In this document: positions 9,801 through 22,600 of the stretch, piece by piece | Numbering within the stretch: the stretch's first letter is position 1 | Layout of the letters: every line of letters begins with the position of its first letter | Assembly: GCF_026151205.1 (NCBI RefSeq) | Contig: NC_087075.1 | Span: 10,958,303 to 11,022,302 of the forward strand | Length of the DNA: 64,000 bases | Source: Bolinopsis microptera | Taxonomy: Eukaryota; Ctenophora; Tentaculata; Lobata; Bolinopsidae | Direction: 5' to 3' | Position numbers and translations under genes: made by a program | The notes under the pieces: generated by a model | What the model was told of the DNA's origin: nothing | Databases searched by the model: none | What the model saw: only the letters and a program-made list of their open reading frames with translations

Positions 9801-12800
9801 AATAAGTAACCGTTTCCAGTCTGCCACGACGATGCCAGCTGGGTGGGCTCACACAGCATCTCAGATAATGGACATGTACCAGCAGATATACGCTAAAATT
9901 GTCACCTACTACAGACGAGATCTTACTGATTTTACTCACGTGAGTCTTTATTTTCATTCTGTGTACAGCAAAACCCCGATTTACTGCACCCCGATTTACC
10001 ACACCCCGATTTACTGCAATCCCCGATTTACCGCGACCATTTTTCCCCAAATAGGGCTTAACATACATACTGTAAACAATTGAAACTCCGATTTACCGTA
10101 AACCTCGTTTTATCGCGGCTTTTACCCTCCTCCCAAACTCCGCGGTAAATCTTGGTATTACTGAACTTCAAGTATTGTAAAGATTCTTGGTATAGTGGCG
10201 TTTTTAATGTTATCTGGCTCCTTATCAAAAGGTAGGGAGTTCAATCCCCAGCCTGAATTACCATTTGTTATTGAGAGATGGAGGGCTAAACTCGTGAAGC
10301 GCAGCCCTGGAGAAATAATATAGTCTAGCCTTGGTAAGAACATTTATTTTTTTTAAAGAATTAAAAAACAACAAACAAAATTTGTTTGTCGTTTTTATCT
10401 TTTAAAGATCATAATTTTTCAGCTGCTGAACTGTGTGTACGCAACTAACGGATTGGGGAGAGGTTCTCCTCAAGCAGCATTCCAGTACATCAGTGAAGTA
10501 AGTTATACTTAAAATAGGTAGGTCAGCAGCGCCGATGGGAATGGTGGACCACACTAGGTTGGGGGGGCGAACTTTGTTTGTGCGATTTGTTTTGACATTT
10601 TTGGTCAGTGTTGGATGGTTACTGGTCGATGGTTACTGGTCAATACAAGCGCTGTTACGAATTAGAAAAAATATGGTTCACCTCTCCACCATTATCCAGA
10701 TCTATTGTATCTTTCCTTTTCACTAAAAGTTTTTTTGGGTCTCGTTCGGGGATGGACAAGTTTATTTAAAGATTTAAGGCAAGCCTAGCTTTGCTTACAC
10801 TTTACAGCCAGTAGAGCTGAACCAGAATAATGATAAATTAATCTTGTAACCACCATAGAAGCCAGTAGAGCTGAACCAGAATAATTACAAATTAATCTTG
10901 TAACCAGTAGAACTGAGCTAGAATAATGACAAATTAATCTTGTAACCACCACAGAAACACGTTGTCCCCAAGTTCTCTTCAACAGAGGTCCCTGTGAACT
11001 GTCGAGACAGAAAGAAAAAAACCGATGATTGTTCGGATTACAAAGATTATATCAAAGATATGTTGATTGATAAAAGTGGTGGTATCTTCTACAAGTACCT
11101 TTATTTGTGGGATAAAAGCCGGAAGGGAATGAAAAATGAGTTTTGTTATAGTAACAGCATGGTGTTTGAGCCTAGTAAAACTTCTATTCCGGGTAAGTCG
11201 GATAAATTATAAGCAGCAGATAACCAGCTTGATCTGTTGATTTTAACTAAGAACTAAAATCACAGTGCTGGCAAGCACGACCGTTGCATTTATTGTGGGT
11301 ATACTATGTACCCCATTTACTATTATACCCCCTTTACTATTATACCCCCTTTACTATTATACCCTCTTTGGTACACGTTACAAGCCTCTTTCGTGCACGC
11401 GAAGCGTGCACTCCGGCGGAGGCTAGGCGGCGGCCGAAGGCCGCCGCCTCCGGCAGGAGTTTTTCAGACATTAAGACTCATCGGAAGTCGTTCAGCAGAT
11501 TTATTTTAGTTCAAAACATTCTAATTTGATGTCAAAGATGACAGGAATAAAAAATAGTTATGTTGAGATTTTTAAGAAATTTGCATAAAATACTCGCCAG
11601 CACTGTTATACGAAATTCGGTAAAAGACCCAAAATCGCCATATTCAGGTGCCTTAAAAACCATGTTAAAATTGAGTTAGAGATCTGAAATTTTTCAGGGC
11701 GTCTAGACGTTGACCAAATCGACTGCAAAAAAAGTTTCAGGTTTCAGGAACATCGGGAAGTGGGTTTTCTAGAACCCCTGTTTTATGACAGATTGTCGTG
11801 ATATATACATATATACATATTCAGGGATAGACGCTTTGCCAGTCAATTGTAGCCTGTATTTAATTGTCCATAGATTCAAAAGTATAAAAGATACAGCCAT
11901 TTCCGACCACAGGTCTTGAAAATAATTGTTTACACTTTAGTTTACATTGTACAAACAAATTATTTGACGTCATGAACACCCTTTGATGACGTCATCAAGT
12001 TAACCGTTTTTAAAACTTGATTTTTGACAAAGTGATAACTTTTAAAAATGATTTTACACCATTAAAAAGTAATTGTATTCAAAATCTGAGGAAATTTTCA
12101 CATTAGATAATTGTTCAAGCATTCTGAAAATCTACCGGAAAGTTTTTCTAGCTTGCTCCTTCATAAAGATATTCGTCATTGAAGTTTGTGCTTTTTTGAA
12201 GAATTATTTTATAAAAACGTCAATTTTGCGATTTAGTATTCTCTGGTGTTGGGCCATGCCTTGGGTTGTGGAGCTCAGTTCTGCTTCCTATAGGTATAAA
12301 TTGTGCATTAGGCTAGTTTTAAAGTTGAAAATAGAAAATTTGCACACGTGGGGACACGCCCAAATTGATAGAAAATCGCTAAAATCACTGAAAATTGCTG
12401 TTTTCGTCATTTTCTGTCAACTTTAGAGTGCCGTTGTGATTACAATTCTTCTTGAAATACTTTGAAACTTTGCATGCTTATCAAACTATATATAAAACAA
12501 TTACATGCAAAAATTTACGGCGATTCAATATTGGATGCGCACGCAACGTCCGCTCAAAGTTTGCACGCGCGAAAGGTGAGAATTTTGCTCATTCGTGATT
12601 TCCAACAAATTCTGCTTTGCCACGACAGTTTAATGTCATTATATATGAATTTAATGCCAACTTGAATGAGTATTAAGTGGCATATTCAGTCAGTGATCGA
12701 CCGATATGCTTACCTAAACACAAGGAAATGTTTTTAAAGGAAAAATTTCGAAATCGTTGAAACTTCCTCCTTATTAATGAAGATATCAGTTTATATTTCG

Positions 12801-15800
12801 ACTTTATAAAGTACCCTGACATTATAATCAAAAATAGATGATATTTGACAAAAACCCATAATCATGGGTAGAGTGGACCGCTGCCAGTGTCTCTCTTTCC
12901 CAAACAAAAGGAAATGATATTAATTTGATTGACCGTTCTCAAATGCAAAATGATACCGAGAATGAAATCGGTCGCTCGCTTTTCCCTTACATTTACAATT
13001 GTAATAGACTATGAAAAACTACCCAAAGGCAGCTGTACTCGGCAATAAAGATTCAATAAACTTCAGCAGTAGTAACTACCACCTTTACCCCGAAATACTA
13101 GGTATCGACCCGAACACAACCCAAAGAGATTTTTACAGCATCTGATTGATGTAATTAATCGAAAATTATTACAATTCGAAAGCCGTGAATGAATGGGAAA
13201 AGCGAGCGACCGATTTCATTCTCGGTATCATTTTGCATTTGAGAACGGTCAATCAAATTAATATCATTTCCTTTTGTTTGGGAAAGAGAGACACTGGCAG
13301 CGGTCCACTCTACCCATGATTATGGGTTTTTGTCAAATTAATTATAAAAATAATGCACACTGATATAATTATGTTTTAGGTACTTCATAAAACTCTTAAA
13401 ACTGGTCCTGATTTTTAACACTTCCTGTGTCTGAAACAATGCTTGTTGAAATATTTTTGATGAGAAACTTTTTATCCCCGCAGATGTGTCGTTTTTGCCC
13501 GGAAAAGCCTACATTCAGTTTGCCGACACATCAAAAGGTAAGAACTTGAACTTTCTTCTTCTTAAGAACTTGAACTTATCTACTTCTTTAAAATGCCTTT
13601 ACCTTGCATTACAAAGAATATTAAGAGGAGCAGACTGAAAGTTGGAACTTTATTTCTTTTTTATAAGCACTCAATTGATCAGCCTATCTATCAGTTGAGG
13701 TTTGGACTGAATCAGATGGAGGAAACGCCCTCACGTTTCGTGGATCCGTTTACGGTGAGAACATTGCAAAACCGCTTCTCTACAAGAAAGGACCCTTAGC
13801 AGTAATGATGTCTGCCTGCTACGAGATATTCGGATATACGGACGGGATTTTCGACTACGATTGTGCGAAATCTTTACACCGATATTTACCACAATGGGTA
13901 AAGAGTTATAATTTTCTTTTTCTTTATTTTTACGAGTTTAAATTCTTTCGTTACTGTAATACAACAAATCATTTTAGATGTTACAGATAAGTATGAATTA
14001 TGAATAATTATTATTGTCTCCCTGGAATATGTCCTGTTATAGAAGGTTAAATTTCATATCAAATCTCTAATATTCTGCCCATGACACTACTACGTCTCCA
14101 ACAAACTCTATCAAATCAGGTTACGATAGTATCGTACGGTACCACTTGGTTTGGAACAGTCCTACCCAAGCTTTATAGTGTCAGCAATACTTTTGGTGTG
14201 GACTATCCGACTGTGTTGAAGTAGAATATTTATTTTAATTTCATGATGATATTGTAGTTATAGTGGTAGTTATAATTGTACACTTTTCTAGGTCTATGCG
14301 CCTCAGTTGGAAAGTCAAATAATGCAAAAATATCAAATGTAAAATACATATAATATCTATAAATCAACTTAATCTTCAAATACCTAAAATGAGCTGCCAT
14401 CTGGTTAAAGTTGAGCGAATAATACAAGTGTTAAATACATAAATGAATTTATATAATATAATGCTACTTTCAGGGTATCTCGTAAAGATAAACACACCAT
14501 TATATGGGACTCATTTGTGCTACCAAGAGTGACGCCAAGTGTGACGCCATATAAAGATTCTCTGAGTTGTACGAACGGAGGAATATATTATCTCACTGAT
14601 GAAAATGATGGCAAGTGCTACTGTCCTATGGTGAGTCAGTTTGTGTCTTGTGATTGTGTGTTGAATCTTCTCGACATGACGGAATTAATGTCCCACTTTT
14701 AGTTAATCTTGTCTTTTTATTCTGGTATTTCTTTACAGCCAAATGTTGTTTTGTACGATTTTATGTACGACAAAGATGTAGGACATAATTTACCGTTTTA
14801 TTTTTCAGAATAAAAAAGGTCAAAGGTGTCCAGATGAATGTGAACTGACCTATCTCACTGATGGAAATGATGGCAAGTGCTACTGTCCTAAGGTGAGTCA
14901 GTTTGTGTCTTGTGATTGTGTGTTGAATCTTCTCGACATGAGTATGACGGAATTAATGTCCCACTTTTAGTTAATCTTGTCTTTTTATTATGGTAATCTG
15001 GTATTTCTTTCTATTCGCCAATCTTTGAATTGGAAGCGCGGCTTTTATCTCACCTCACGCTTCACAGCCAAATGTTGTTTTATACGCTACAAATGTACTA
15101 TTGTACTAAAGATGCAGGACATAATTTACCGTTTTATTATTCAGAATAAATACGGTCCAAGGTGTCAAAGTGAAAATTCAGAATGTGAACTGACCTATCT
15201 CACTGATGGAATTGATGGCAAGTGCTACTGTCCTAAGGTGAGTCAGTTTGTGTCTTGTGATTGTGTGTTGAATCTTCTCGACATGACGGAATTAATTTCC
15301 CACTTTAGTTAATCTTGTCTTTTTATTCTGGTATTTATTTTTATTCGCCAATCTTTGAATTGGAAGCGCGGATTCTATCTCACCTCACGCTTTACAACCA
15401 AATGTTGTTTTATACGCTACAAATGTACTATTGTACTAAAGATGTAGGACATAATTTACCGTTTTATTTTTCAGAATAAATACGGTCTAAGGTGTGAACT
15501 GACCTGTGAACTGACCTGTGAAAACGGGGGACAGGTCTCCCGTGGGAGCTGTGAATGTGACTGTAACGGTCAGTTCTACGGGAAACGCTGCCTTAAAAAG
15601 TGCACGTGCAAGAATTCTGGGAAGTGTGACGCGCATGGCAACTGCATCTGTCACAGACAGATAAGTTGGGGGACACAATGTGAGAACCGGTGCGAGTGTC
15701 AGAACAACGGTTACTGCCACAACGACGGCTCCTGTGAGTGTATGGCCGGATTTAAGGGACCCAAGTGTTCTGGAACATGCGCTAAAAAGTGCCAGTCCCC

Positions 15801-16065
15801 TAAAGTGTGTCTGTACTCCAACTCGCGCACAGAGTCCGGTGATCAAATCAAGGAGTTCTGTGGGTGCCCACACGGCTTCTACGGAGAAGGCTGTCTCAAC
15901 AGAGTGGACTGCCATCACAACGCAGAGGGGAGAGAAGGCAACTCAGATCTCTGCAAAAAACTGATGGGTAGAAATAGGTGTAATACTGATGAAGCGATGA
16001 AGCAGTGTCCCCATGCCTGTGGGCATTGTCTGACTCTTGATGTAGCTACTGAGTTTGATATGTAG
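6803..16065 (+). CDS. Secreted I29/papain-fold pseudo-protease with EGF-like and ShKT domains (18 exons)
   Basis: Exons: 6803-6901, 7157-7250, 7421-7545, 8231-8326, 8552-8678, 8775-8887, 9169-9339, 9495-9656, 9820-9939, 10423-10497, 10955-11192, 13484-13537, 13695-13897, 14120-14220, 14474-14630, 14809-14892, 15145-15237, 15475-16065; 2,703 bases, 900 aa, phases agree at every junction. Signal peptide ~1-16. Residues ~50-100 resemble the cathepsin I29 propeptide (INGKTFNTGLNSIALLSDLE). Residues ~312-590 follow the C1A papain order: FRDWEKWG (DWR region), MPAGWAHTAS at the CGSCWAFS site (catalytic Cys becomes Gly337), LLNCVYATNG..AAFQYI, GPLAVMMSACYEIFGYTDGI, then PQWVTIVSYGT at the NHAVxVGYG site (catalytic His becomes Gln558). 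The acceptor before exon 14 is weak. EGF-like Cys-rich repeats follow, and a six-Cys ShKT module ends the chain. A long extra segment (~107-300) is unassigned. Probably non-enzymatic and extracellular. Confidence 0.75.
7553..8167. repeat. GTTA/GTTT tetranucleotide array
   Basis: Intron 3 of the pseudo-protease gene: about 400 bp of mixed TTAGTTTG units, then nearly pure (GTTT)n from ~8000. It gives spurious Val/Cys/Leu/Phe and Lys/Gln/Thr frames. The array starts 8 bases after the exon 3 donor. Confidence 0.9.
9965..10150. repeat. Short CCCGATTTAC-type repeats in intron 9
   Basis: Five or so imperfect copies of a CCCGATTTACYGC unit, then related CCTCGTTTTATCGCGG. No gene. Confidence 0.5.
10804..10955. 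repeat. Three ~50-bp tandem repeats in intron 10
   Basis: Unit contains AGTAGARCTGARCYAGAATAA and AATTAATCTTGTAACCA, repeated three times directly before the exon 11 acceptor. Confidence 0.75.
11263..11605. mobile_element. MITE with CAGTGCTGGC terminal repeats
   Basis: Starts CAGTGCTGGC and ends GCCAGCACTG, a 10-bp perfect terminal inverted repeat. A larger relative lies at 49881-51760. The interior holds TACTATTATACCCC repeats and a GC-rich inverted patch around 11400-11455. No clean target duplication is visible, so superfamily is open. Confidence 0.65.
12846..13340. mobile_element. Long-TIR MITE (~145-bp inverted arms)
   Basis: The left arm (from TTTGACAAAAACCC) and right arm (ending GGGTTTTTGTCAAA) are near-perfect inverted repeats of about 145 bp around a ~200-bp core. 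A fragment of one arm recurs at 51780-51905 and a degraded whole copy at ~57840-58340. Confidence 0.8.
14474..15475 (+). repeat. Tandemly duplicated EGF-like exon units
   Basis: The 3' half of exon 15, exons 16 and 17 and their following introns are tandem copies of ~250-330 bp. Each exon carries YLTDxxDGKCYCP, a GTGAGTCAGTTTGTG donor region and a CGACATGACGGAATTAAT intron segment. The exons are symmetric (phase 0), so copies add modules without a frameshift. Confidence 0.85.
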
Positions 16066-16089
16066 TGTTTATAGCAGGACCGACTGACC

Positions 16090-16335
16090 GAGGGACAATT
16101 TTTGACCGAGGGCGAGGACTTATTCGACCCCTAAACCGAGGAATGACTATTTTGGCCGAGGACTTAGTCGACCCCTAAACCGAGGAATGACTATTTTGGC
16201 CGAGGACTTAGTCGACCCCTAAACTGAGGAATGACTATTTTGGCCGAGGACTCAGTCGACCCCTAAACCGAGGAATGACTATTTTGGCCAAGGACAAGTC
16301 AAAATGGCCGAGGTCGCGGGGCTCGGTCGACCCCT
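16090..16335. repeat. ~59-bp minisatellite (GAGGAATGACTATTTTGGCC unit)
   Basis: Four imperfect copies containing GACCCCTAAACCGAGG and TTTTGGCCGAGGAC, just after the stop of the pseudo-protease gene. A corrupted copy lies at ~61260-61540. Confidence 0.85.
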
Positions 16336-16633
16336 GGTTCAGAGCCGAATTTTACGACAAAATTGGTTGTCTCTATCTTTATATTTAGTGTTATTTTTCA
16401 TCAGTACATTCTGATTCATCTTTGAAATTTGTATATTTTCCAAAAATCAATTGAATATTTCTAGAGTTTTGTATTCGAGGAGTATGAATGAATTAAAACA
16501 CTTGACTCCATCCCTCTCAAAAATGTAATTAAATACTTACGAAGACAGATGATGACAAAGAAATTGTAAATGACACAGTGACACCTAAACGATTAATACA
16601 GATTACTTCAAGCATGACAGTTGACCACAGGTA

Positions 16634-19600
16634 ATGATACTGGACGGATCATTTCTCCTCCTCCTCCTTCTTTTTCTCAGAACTATTCACACAAAAGACT
16701 TCTACTTTTATGCTGATGTTCGCTGGGACAATGTAGACCACTTCAAATCCCATCCCGAAACGATCCCATACAATCACGGTCTACGAATCATCCCCGCACT
16801 TCATGTGGCACTAGAAAAACTGAAAGTCCTGCACCTCTGGTCCGCCTCTCCAAAAGTTAACGGATATGTCACAGACAATTTCTTCTACCGGAGTAACTCA
16901 GAATTCTTAGCATCATGTAGAACAGTGAACAACACTAATGGTAACTGGGATAAACCCTGTTATCTCCATGCTAACTACGATGTCGGATTCTGCTCGCCTG
17001 AAGAACTCACTCCTGCAGATGCCTCTGTAGCCACGCTCCACTGTAAAAATAATCCTCCCGAGGACCACGTGTTCTCTTTTTTGTCCAATCAGACTAACAC
17101 ATCGTCTGTTAGCTTGCCCATGCTCCCCGAGGGAAGTGAGATAAAGCTTGTTCTTCCTGATGGCACCGGACTATCTCAATCTCACCGGGAGGATTTTAAC
17201 AATAAATTTAGCGAGGAAGAGCTTTCAGACAATATCTCTCTGAAGGAGATGAATGTGAGGATAAAGTTTATAGCTTGGCTTTTAGGGGACGAGTTTGCTG
17301 GAATTGTTGGGTCCACTGATAATGCTTATAATTCTGCTCTGATTTCCAGACGGCTGGGTGTTCCGAACATTGTACCGTCTGTTACAGATAGTAAAGGTAT
17401 GCTTTGCAATTAGTGTGATATACAAATTATTACTATTTTCCTTGGCGATATCGCTATTTTAAGTTTTTTATCAATACATTCAAGATTTTAAGGGATTCAA
17501 ATATTTCTCCATTTCATAGTTGGGAGCAACCGTTTATAGACCACCCATACAATATATAAGTACTTAATTCATAACCTTATCAGAACATTTCATTGATCAG
17601 GATGGATTAATATATTATTTTCTAAATAATGCCAATAATATCAAATTATAAAATCTGTAAGTCTGCAGGAATGTGGCCGCTCAGAAGTGATGCTAACTTC
17701 GAGTCTGGTATACTTGATAACAGTTTAGTTCTTGGTTATGAGGATTGGATGATACTGGACATGTTAACTTTCGTAAGTGACCTACCCAGCCATAATTAAT
17801 ATTTTATAAGCGCGAATTAAATCTTTTCTTCTTTTTAAAAGGTACCATGCACTTACATTTTGTTTATAATTACCCTTGCCTAATGCTTATCATTACCACC
17901 ATATAATATATGCGATTGAACATTATCCCTGCTTAATGCTTATCATTACTCCTGCTTGTTATTACCCCAGGATTATCCATTACCCCTGCTTGTCATAACC
18001 CCATGATTATCCATTACCCCTGCTTGTTATTACCCCAGGATTATCCATTACCCCTGCTTGTTATTACCCCAGGATTATCCATTACCCCTGCTTGTTATTA
18101 CCCCAGGATTATCCATTACCCCTGCTTGGTATTACCCCTGCTTGTTATTACCCCTGCTTGTCATTACCCCAGGATTATCCATTACCCCTGCTTGTCATTA
18201 CCCCATGATTATCCATTACCTCTGCTTGTCATTACCCCAGGATTATCCTTTACCCCTGCTTGTCATTACCCCAGGATTATCCATTACCCCTGTTTGTTAT
18301 TACCCCAGGATTATCCATTACCCCTGCTTGTAATTACCCCAGGATTATCCATTACCCCTGCTTGTTATTACCCCAGGATTATCCATTACCCCTGCTTGTC
18401 ATAACCCCAGGATTATCCATTACCCCTGCTTGTCATAACCCCATGATTATCCTTTACCCCTGCTTGTCATTACCCCAGGATTATCCATTACCCCTGCTTG
18501 TCATTACCCCAGGATTATCCATTACCCCTGCTTGTCATTACCCCTGCTTGTCATTACCCCATGATTATCCATTACCCCTGCTTGTCATAACCTCAGGATT
18601 ATCCATTACCCCTGCTTGTCATTACCCCAGGATTATCCATTACCCCTGCTTGTTATTACCCCAGGATTATCCTTTACCCCTGCTTGTCATAACCCCATGA
18701 TTATCCATTACCCCTGCTTCTCATAACCTCAGGATTATACAATAGTCAATATACATTACCCTGGCCCTGCATATCATTACCCCAGAAACTGTACCCCACA
18801 TCTCCAGATAATCAGTGAAGCTGGTTGGTCAGGAGGCTCAATGCAGATACTCCATGAGTCTGGGTACAGTGAGCGGCTCGCTTTGTCAATACGATCAAAC
18901 TTACAAGAGGAGTTGGAGAAGAGAGTTGGTGTGGGAGATAATATCAGGATTACTAAAGATATGTATCTGGATAGGATCTCAACTTGGGATTATTACGTAC
19001 CTGTTAGTGAGAGGGGATCTGTAGAGGATGTTCATTTGTTGCTGGATTTTATTCCATCTAGGACAAGAAGTAAGTTTTTAACTATGTTATTTAATCTTTT
19101 TATCACCTATTTCAAAGTTTAAGCAGGCTGTTAGCTTGTAAGATTACTATAAAGATCTTGAGCATCTAAAATAACTAACTTCTCTTTTATGTCTATTCAT
19201 TTCAGTCATCCTCATCCTCGGAAAAGAAGACTTCATCAGACATACTCTTCAAGAACTCCACCTTCGTAACATGTACAAAAGAAACATCACGCACTCAAGC
19301 AATTTTGATCACACTGACGAGGGAATACCTGACGTAGATGATATTGAAGGATATTATCAGTTTGGTATCGTGATAATACCTGATAACGGTGCACCGTGTG
19401 GGGATATGATCCGACCCTATAGCGGAGGAGCTAGTGAGACTGAGAATATTATCACTCAAGTATTGGATGTGAGTCAGAGATTGAGGATTAATACGGGATA
19501 GCAATAGTGTACTACAATCACTGGGAAGTTTCCTGTGATTCAATTTTACTTATATTCTTTTATCTTAACTTTTTGTTTAAATATTTCTAATCTGTTCTGT

Positions 19601-22600
19601 TTTAAATTGTTTGATTATTTTATTTTTAGGGCGCGTTTTTGCTCTGCCACAATGCACATAACCGGAATACCTGGCGCTACAAAAACCCAACATCAATGTC
19701 AAATGACGGGAGTAACTCTCCTGGTAAGTTTAGGTGGAAACTAGACCCTCCTTCAATGAACACGTTGACACATTTTGACGAGGGTATCGGGGAGGAGAGT
19801 TACAGGCTGAACAGGAGATATTTGGTCAGGGAGGATGAACTGACTTGAAGAACTGGAATATTTTTGAGTTAGCTGGTTTGATATTTTCCTAGATATAAGA
19901 TGATTCGCTGGTCTTATCTGCTGGATGTAATTGTTTGGGCAAATATAAACTTTTTTTAACATTTTTTTTTTAATTTAAAAAAAAAACTTGAGTTCTTCAT
20001 CAGAACTCAAACGTTCAGACAAATTCTCAAAATTATTATTTTCTGTACATTAGTCTGAATAGTCAAGGGACTATAAATAATGTCAGAATTTTATTCTCAC
20101 ATTCCTTTCTTCAGAGAGGAATTCAGAGAACAAGCCTCGTCCGCACTAGGATTCTTGTATCCACCGGATCAATCTGTAGGTCAACTTAATCTTCTAGTTT
20201 CGTTTATGATCGGGGGGGGGGGGGGGTAATGACTACTTTTGGGGACTTGGGGAATTACGTCAATTCCCCATGATTTTTAGTCCCCATTAGTCCCCAAAAG
20301 TCTCCATTAGTCCCCATTTAGATTTCAAAAAATCTGGCTTCTCCAGACCAGATCGTAAACTTCTCAAGACTGAAGTCTAGAATATGTATAAATATGGTCA
20401 CTGGACATTCCTGACTTCTTGGGAGCTACTTGAGGGCTGTTAGAGTACCTCAGGTTATTAAACTAACTTGAAAACCATAAATAACTGTCAAAAATTCTGG
20501 GGACTTATGGGGACAAATGGTGAATTACGTCAACGAGTCGAGTCCCCACGACTTTTAGTCCCCATTAGTCCCCAAAAGTCTCCAGTGGTAGTCATTTACC
20601 CCCCCCCCCCCCCCCCCCTTATGATCCTATGATCTCAAACTGTATCGTTATGATTCAATTTAAACTTCAGAACTTGTTAAACGTCTACCGAACCAAATAG
20701 TTTAGATTTCTTTTTTGCCTCTTAAGATTTCTATCCTGATCATGATTTATTTTCACTCAAAACCATTTCGCACTCCTAATAGTAGTCTGCAGGTGTCAGG
20801 TTTAGCTGGATTCGCACACGACTCCCTCATTTGGGGAATGTTCACCGCTCTTCTCAACAGAAACCACCCCAACTTGTTCGTCTCCAGATCCGGGGAGTTC
20901 ACTCTTGTTAATCTGTACAGTGACGGAACAACTCATCCTAATACTAGGAGTTATCCTACTGCTGATATGAAGCCTATTGGGTGGCCTGGTTAGCATTTGT
21001 TGTTAATTAACTTAAAACTCAGATCCATTAGATTATATCTTTGGAGCATGGCAGTCATGTAACGAAATAAAATTAGTATGCCTTTCAAATTGAAACTTTA
21101 ACAAATGAACAGTTTTATAATAATTTGTAAAACATGCAAAATGCAAACGATATTCGCGAACATGATAATTAATTATAATTAGTACAATAATTAATTATAC
21201 TTAATTATAATAATTGCAGGTATGTTTGGTGTGGAGAGTCCGCCTATATCAGAGTACAACACAACACATGTCATGAAGAATTCTTCCTTCCTGATAAACG
21301 ATGGCCCGTGGCATGACATTGTTAACAGATACACTTTCAAGGATAATAGGTTAACATCTTAATATTACAGGGATGATAGGTTAACATTTTTAATATTACA
21401 AGGATAGCAGGTTAACATTTTTAATGTTACAAGGATAAAACGCTAAAATTTGTAATAGAACAAAACTTAAACTGAGTAATTAATTAATTTCTTTACTCAG
21501 GCCATTTGGTAGTGTACCTCACAGAATAAAGATATTTCAGGATGGCAAATGGAAGGTAAATATTTGAATACCATACCTCCAATTTCAATCAATTTGTTAT
21601 ATAAACATTTAATTTAAGGAGTTATTCTAACGGAACAATCCAATTTCACAACTCATATTACTAAATTATAATGAGCTCCTCCAGATCAAAAACCCACTCA
21701 GGCTCTTGCGGGACTCCTGCCTCACAGAAGAAAAAAAGAACGGGACAGTAGAAACTATGAGCAGGAAGCGGCGAAGTTGTCTTCGGAGTTACACTTCGAC
21801 TCCTTTGGGAATAGTTTGGAAACTGGCGTGCCTTTGTGAGTTTAGTTATTTAGTTAGTGTTTAGTTAGTACATGATATCTAGTCCGTATTTAGTTAGTGT
21901 TTAGTTAGTGGAGCATCAGAATTCTGTGATATAATTATTATATTATCAAGTCTTCATTGATTTAAGATATTACACCGCATTTCAGTTGTGACATGTAAAG
22001 TTTTTTTACTTGGGTTTGCATAATGTTTTACTTTTAAAATTATTAATTAATAATTCCACTAGTTACGACAAGTACAAGTTTATCCGTTATTCACGAGCTG
22101 AACAAGGTCATATTATTGCTGACGAAACGTCATGTGGATACGATCACCTCATTTGTTACTGTTAGTAAATAATTTTTTTACTTGTTCTTAAATTTCTTGT
22201 AGTTAAATTGCTTAAATTACAACGCTCTGAATCCTAATGCAAATGCATGTGTCAGATTGTTGTAGAACAATTAACGGATTAACCGGTAGCAAGCTTTTGT
22301 CCATCCCTTTTAATAGTACCATTTTCTGAGTGAAATAATCTATGATTCACTCCAGGGAGACGTAGGATTAAATGGATAATCACGATCGCTACCAGTGGAT
22401 CTGTGGGGGCTATTTTATTGTTTGGACCTCTGATATACCTGTTCTTTCGGTGGAGAAAATTCAACACTGAAATCAACGCCATGCGATGGCGTTTAAAGGA
22501 CTCGGAGGTGACTTTCAGTAAGTTGTAATTATCAATATGTTATGTCTGGAGCTTTATCACAGATCGGTTGGAAGAGGTTTTAAAGCTAGATGTTTAATGA

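Larger units (their letters stand above)
11193..13483. other. Intron 11 (2.29 kb), host of two MITEs
   Basis: The longest intron of the pseudo-protease gene. It contains the CAGTGCTGGC element (11263-11605), unannotated AT-rich sequence (11606-12845) and the long-TIR element (12846-13340). The 117- and 67-codon frames here show no family motif. Confidence 0.6.

Noticed and set aside
15487-15918. 143-codon minus-strand ORF
   Set aside because: Antisense shadow of the EGF/ShKT exon, whose plus-strand frame has the Cys pattern and splice sites.
18003-18700. Open frames of 91-146 codons (Leu/Pro/Ile/Tyr-rich)
   Set aside because: They are translations of the minisatellite and lie within a receptor intron.
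17925-18740. Regular ~34-bp repeats that could suggest a CRISPR array
   Set aside because: Units are contiguous and nearly identical with no unique spacers, and the host is an animal genome. It is a minisatellite.
19724-19848. Extension of receptor exon 5 to a stop at 19848
   Set aside because: It looks somewhat coding, but splicing at GTAAGT (19724) to 20087 keeps phase and the receptor domain order; an alternative short isoform remains possible.
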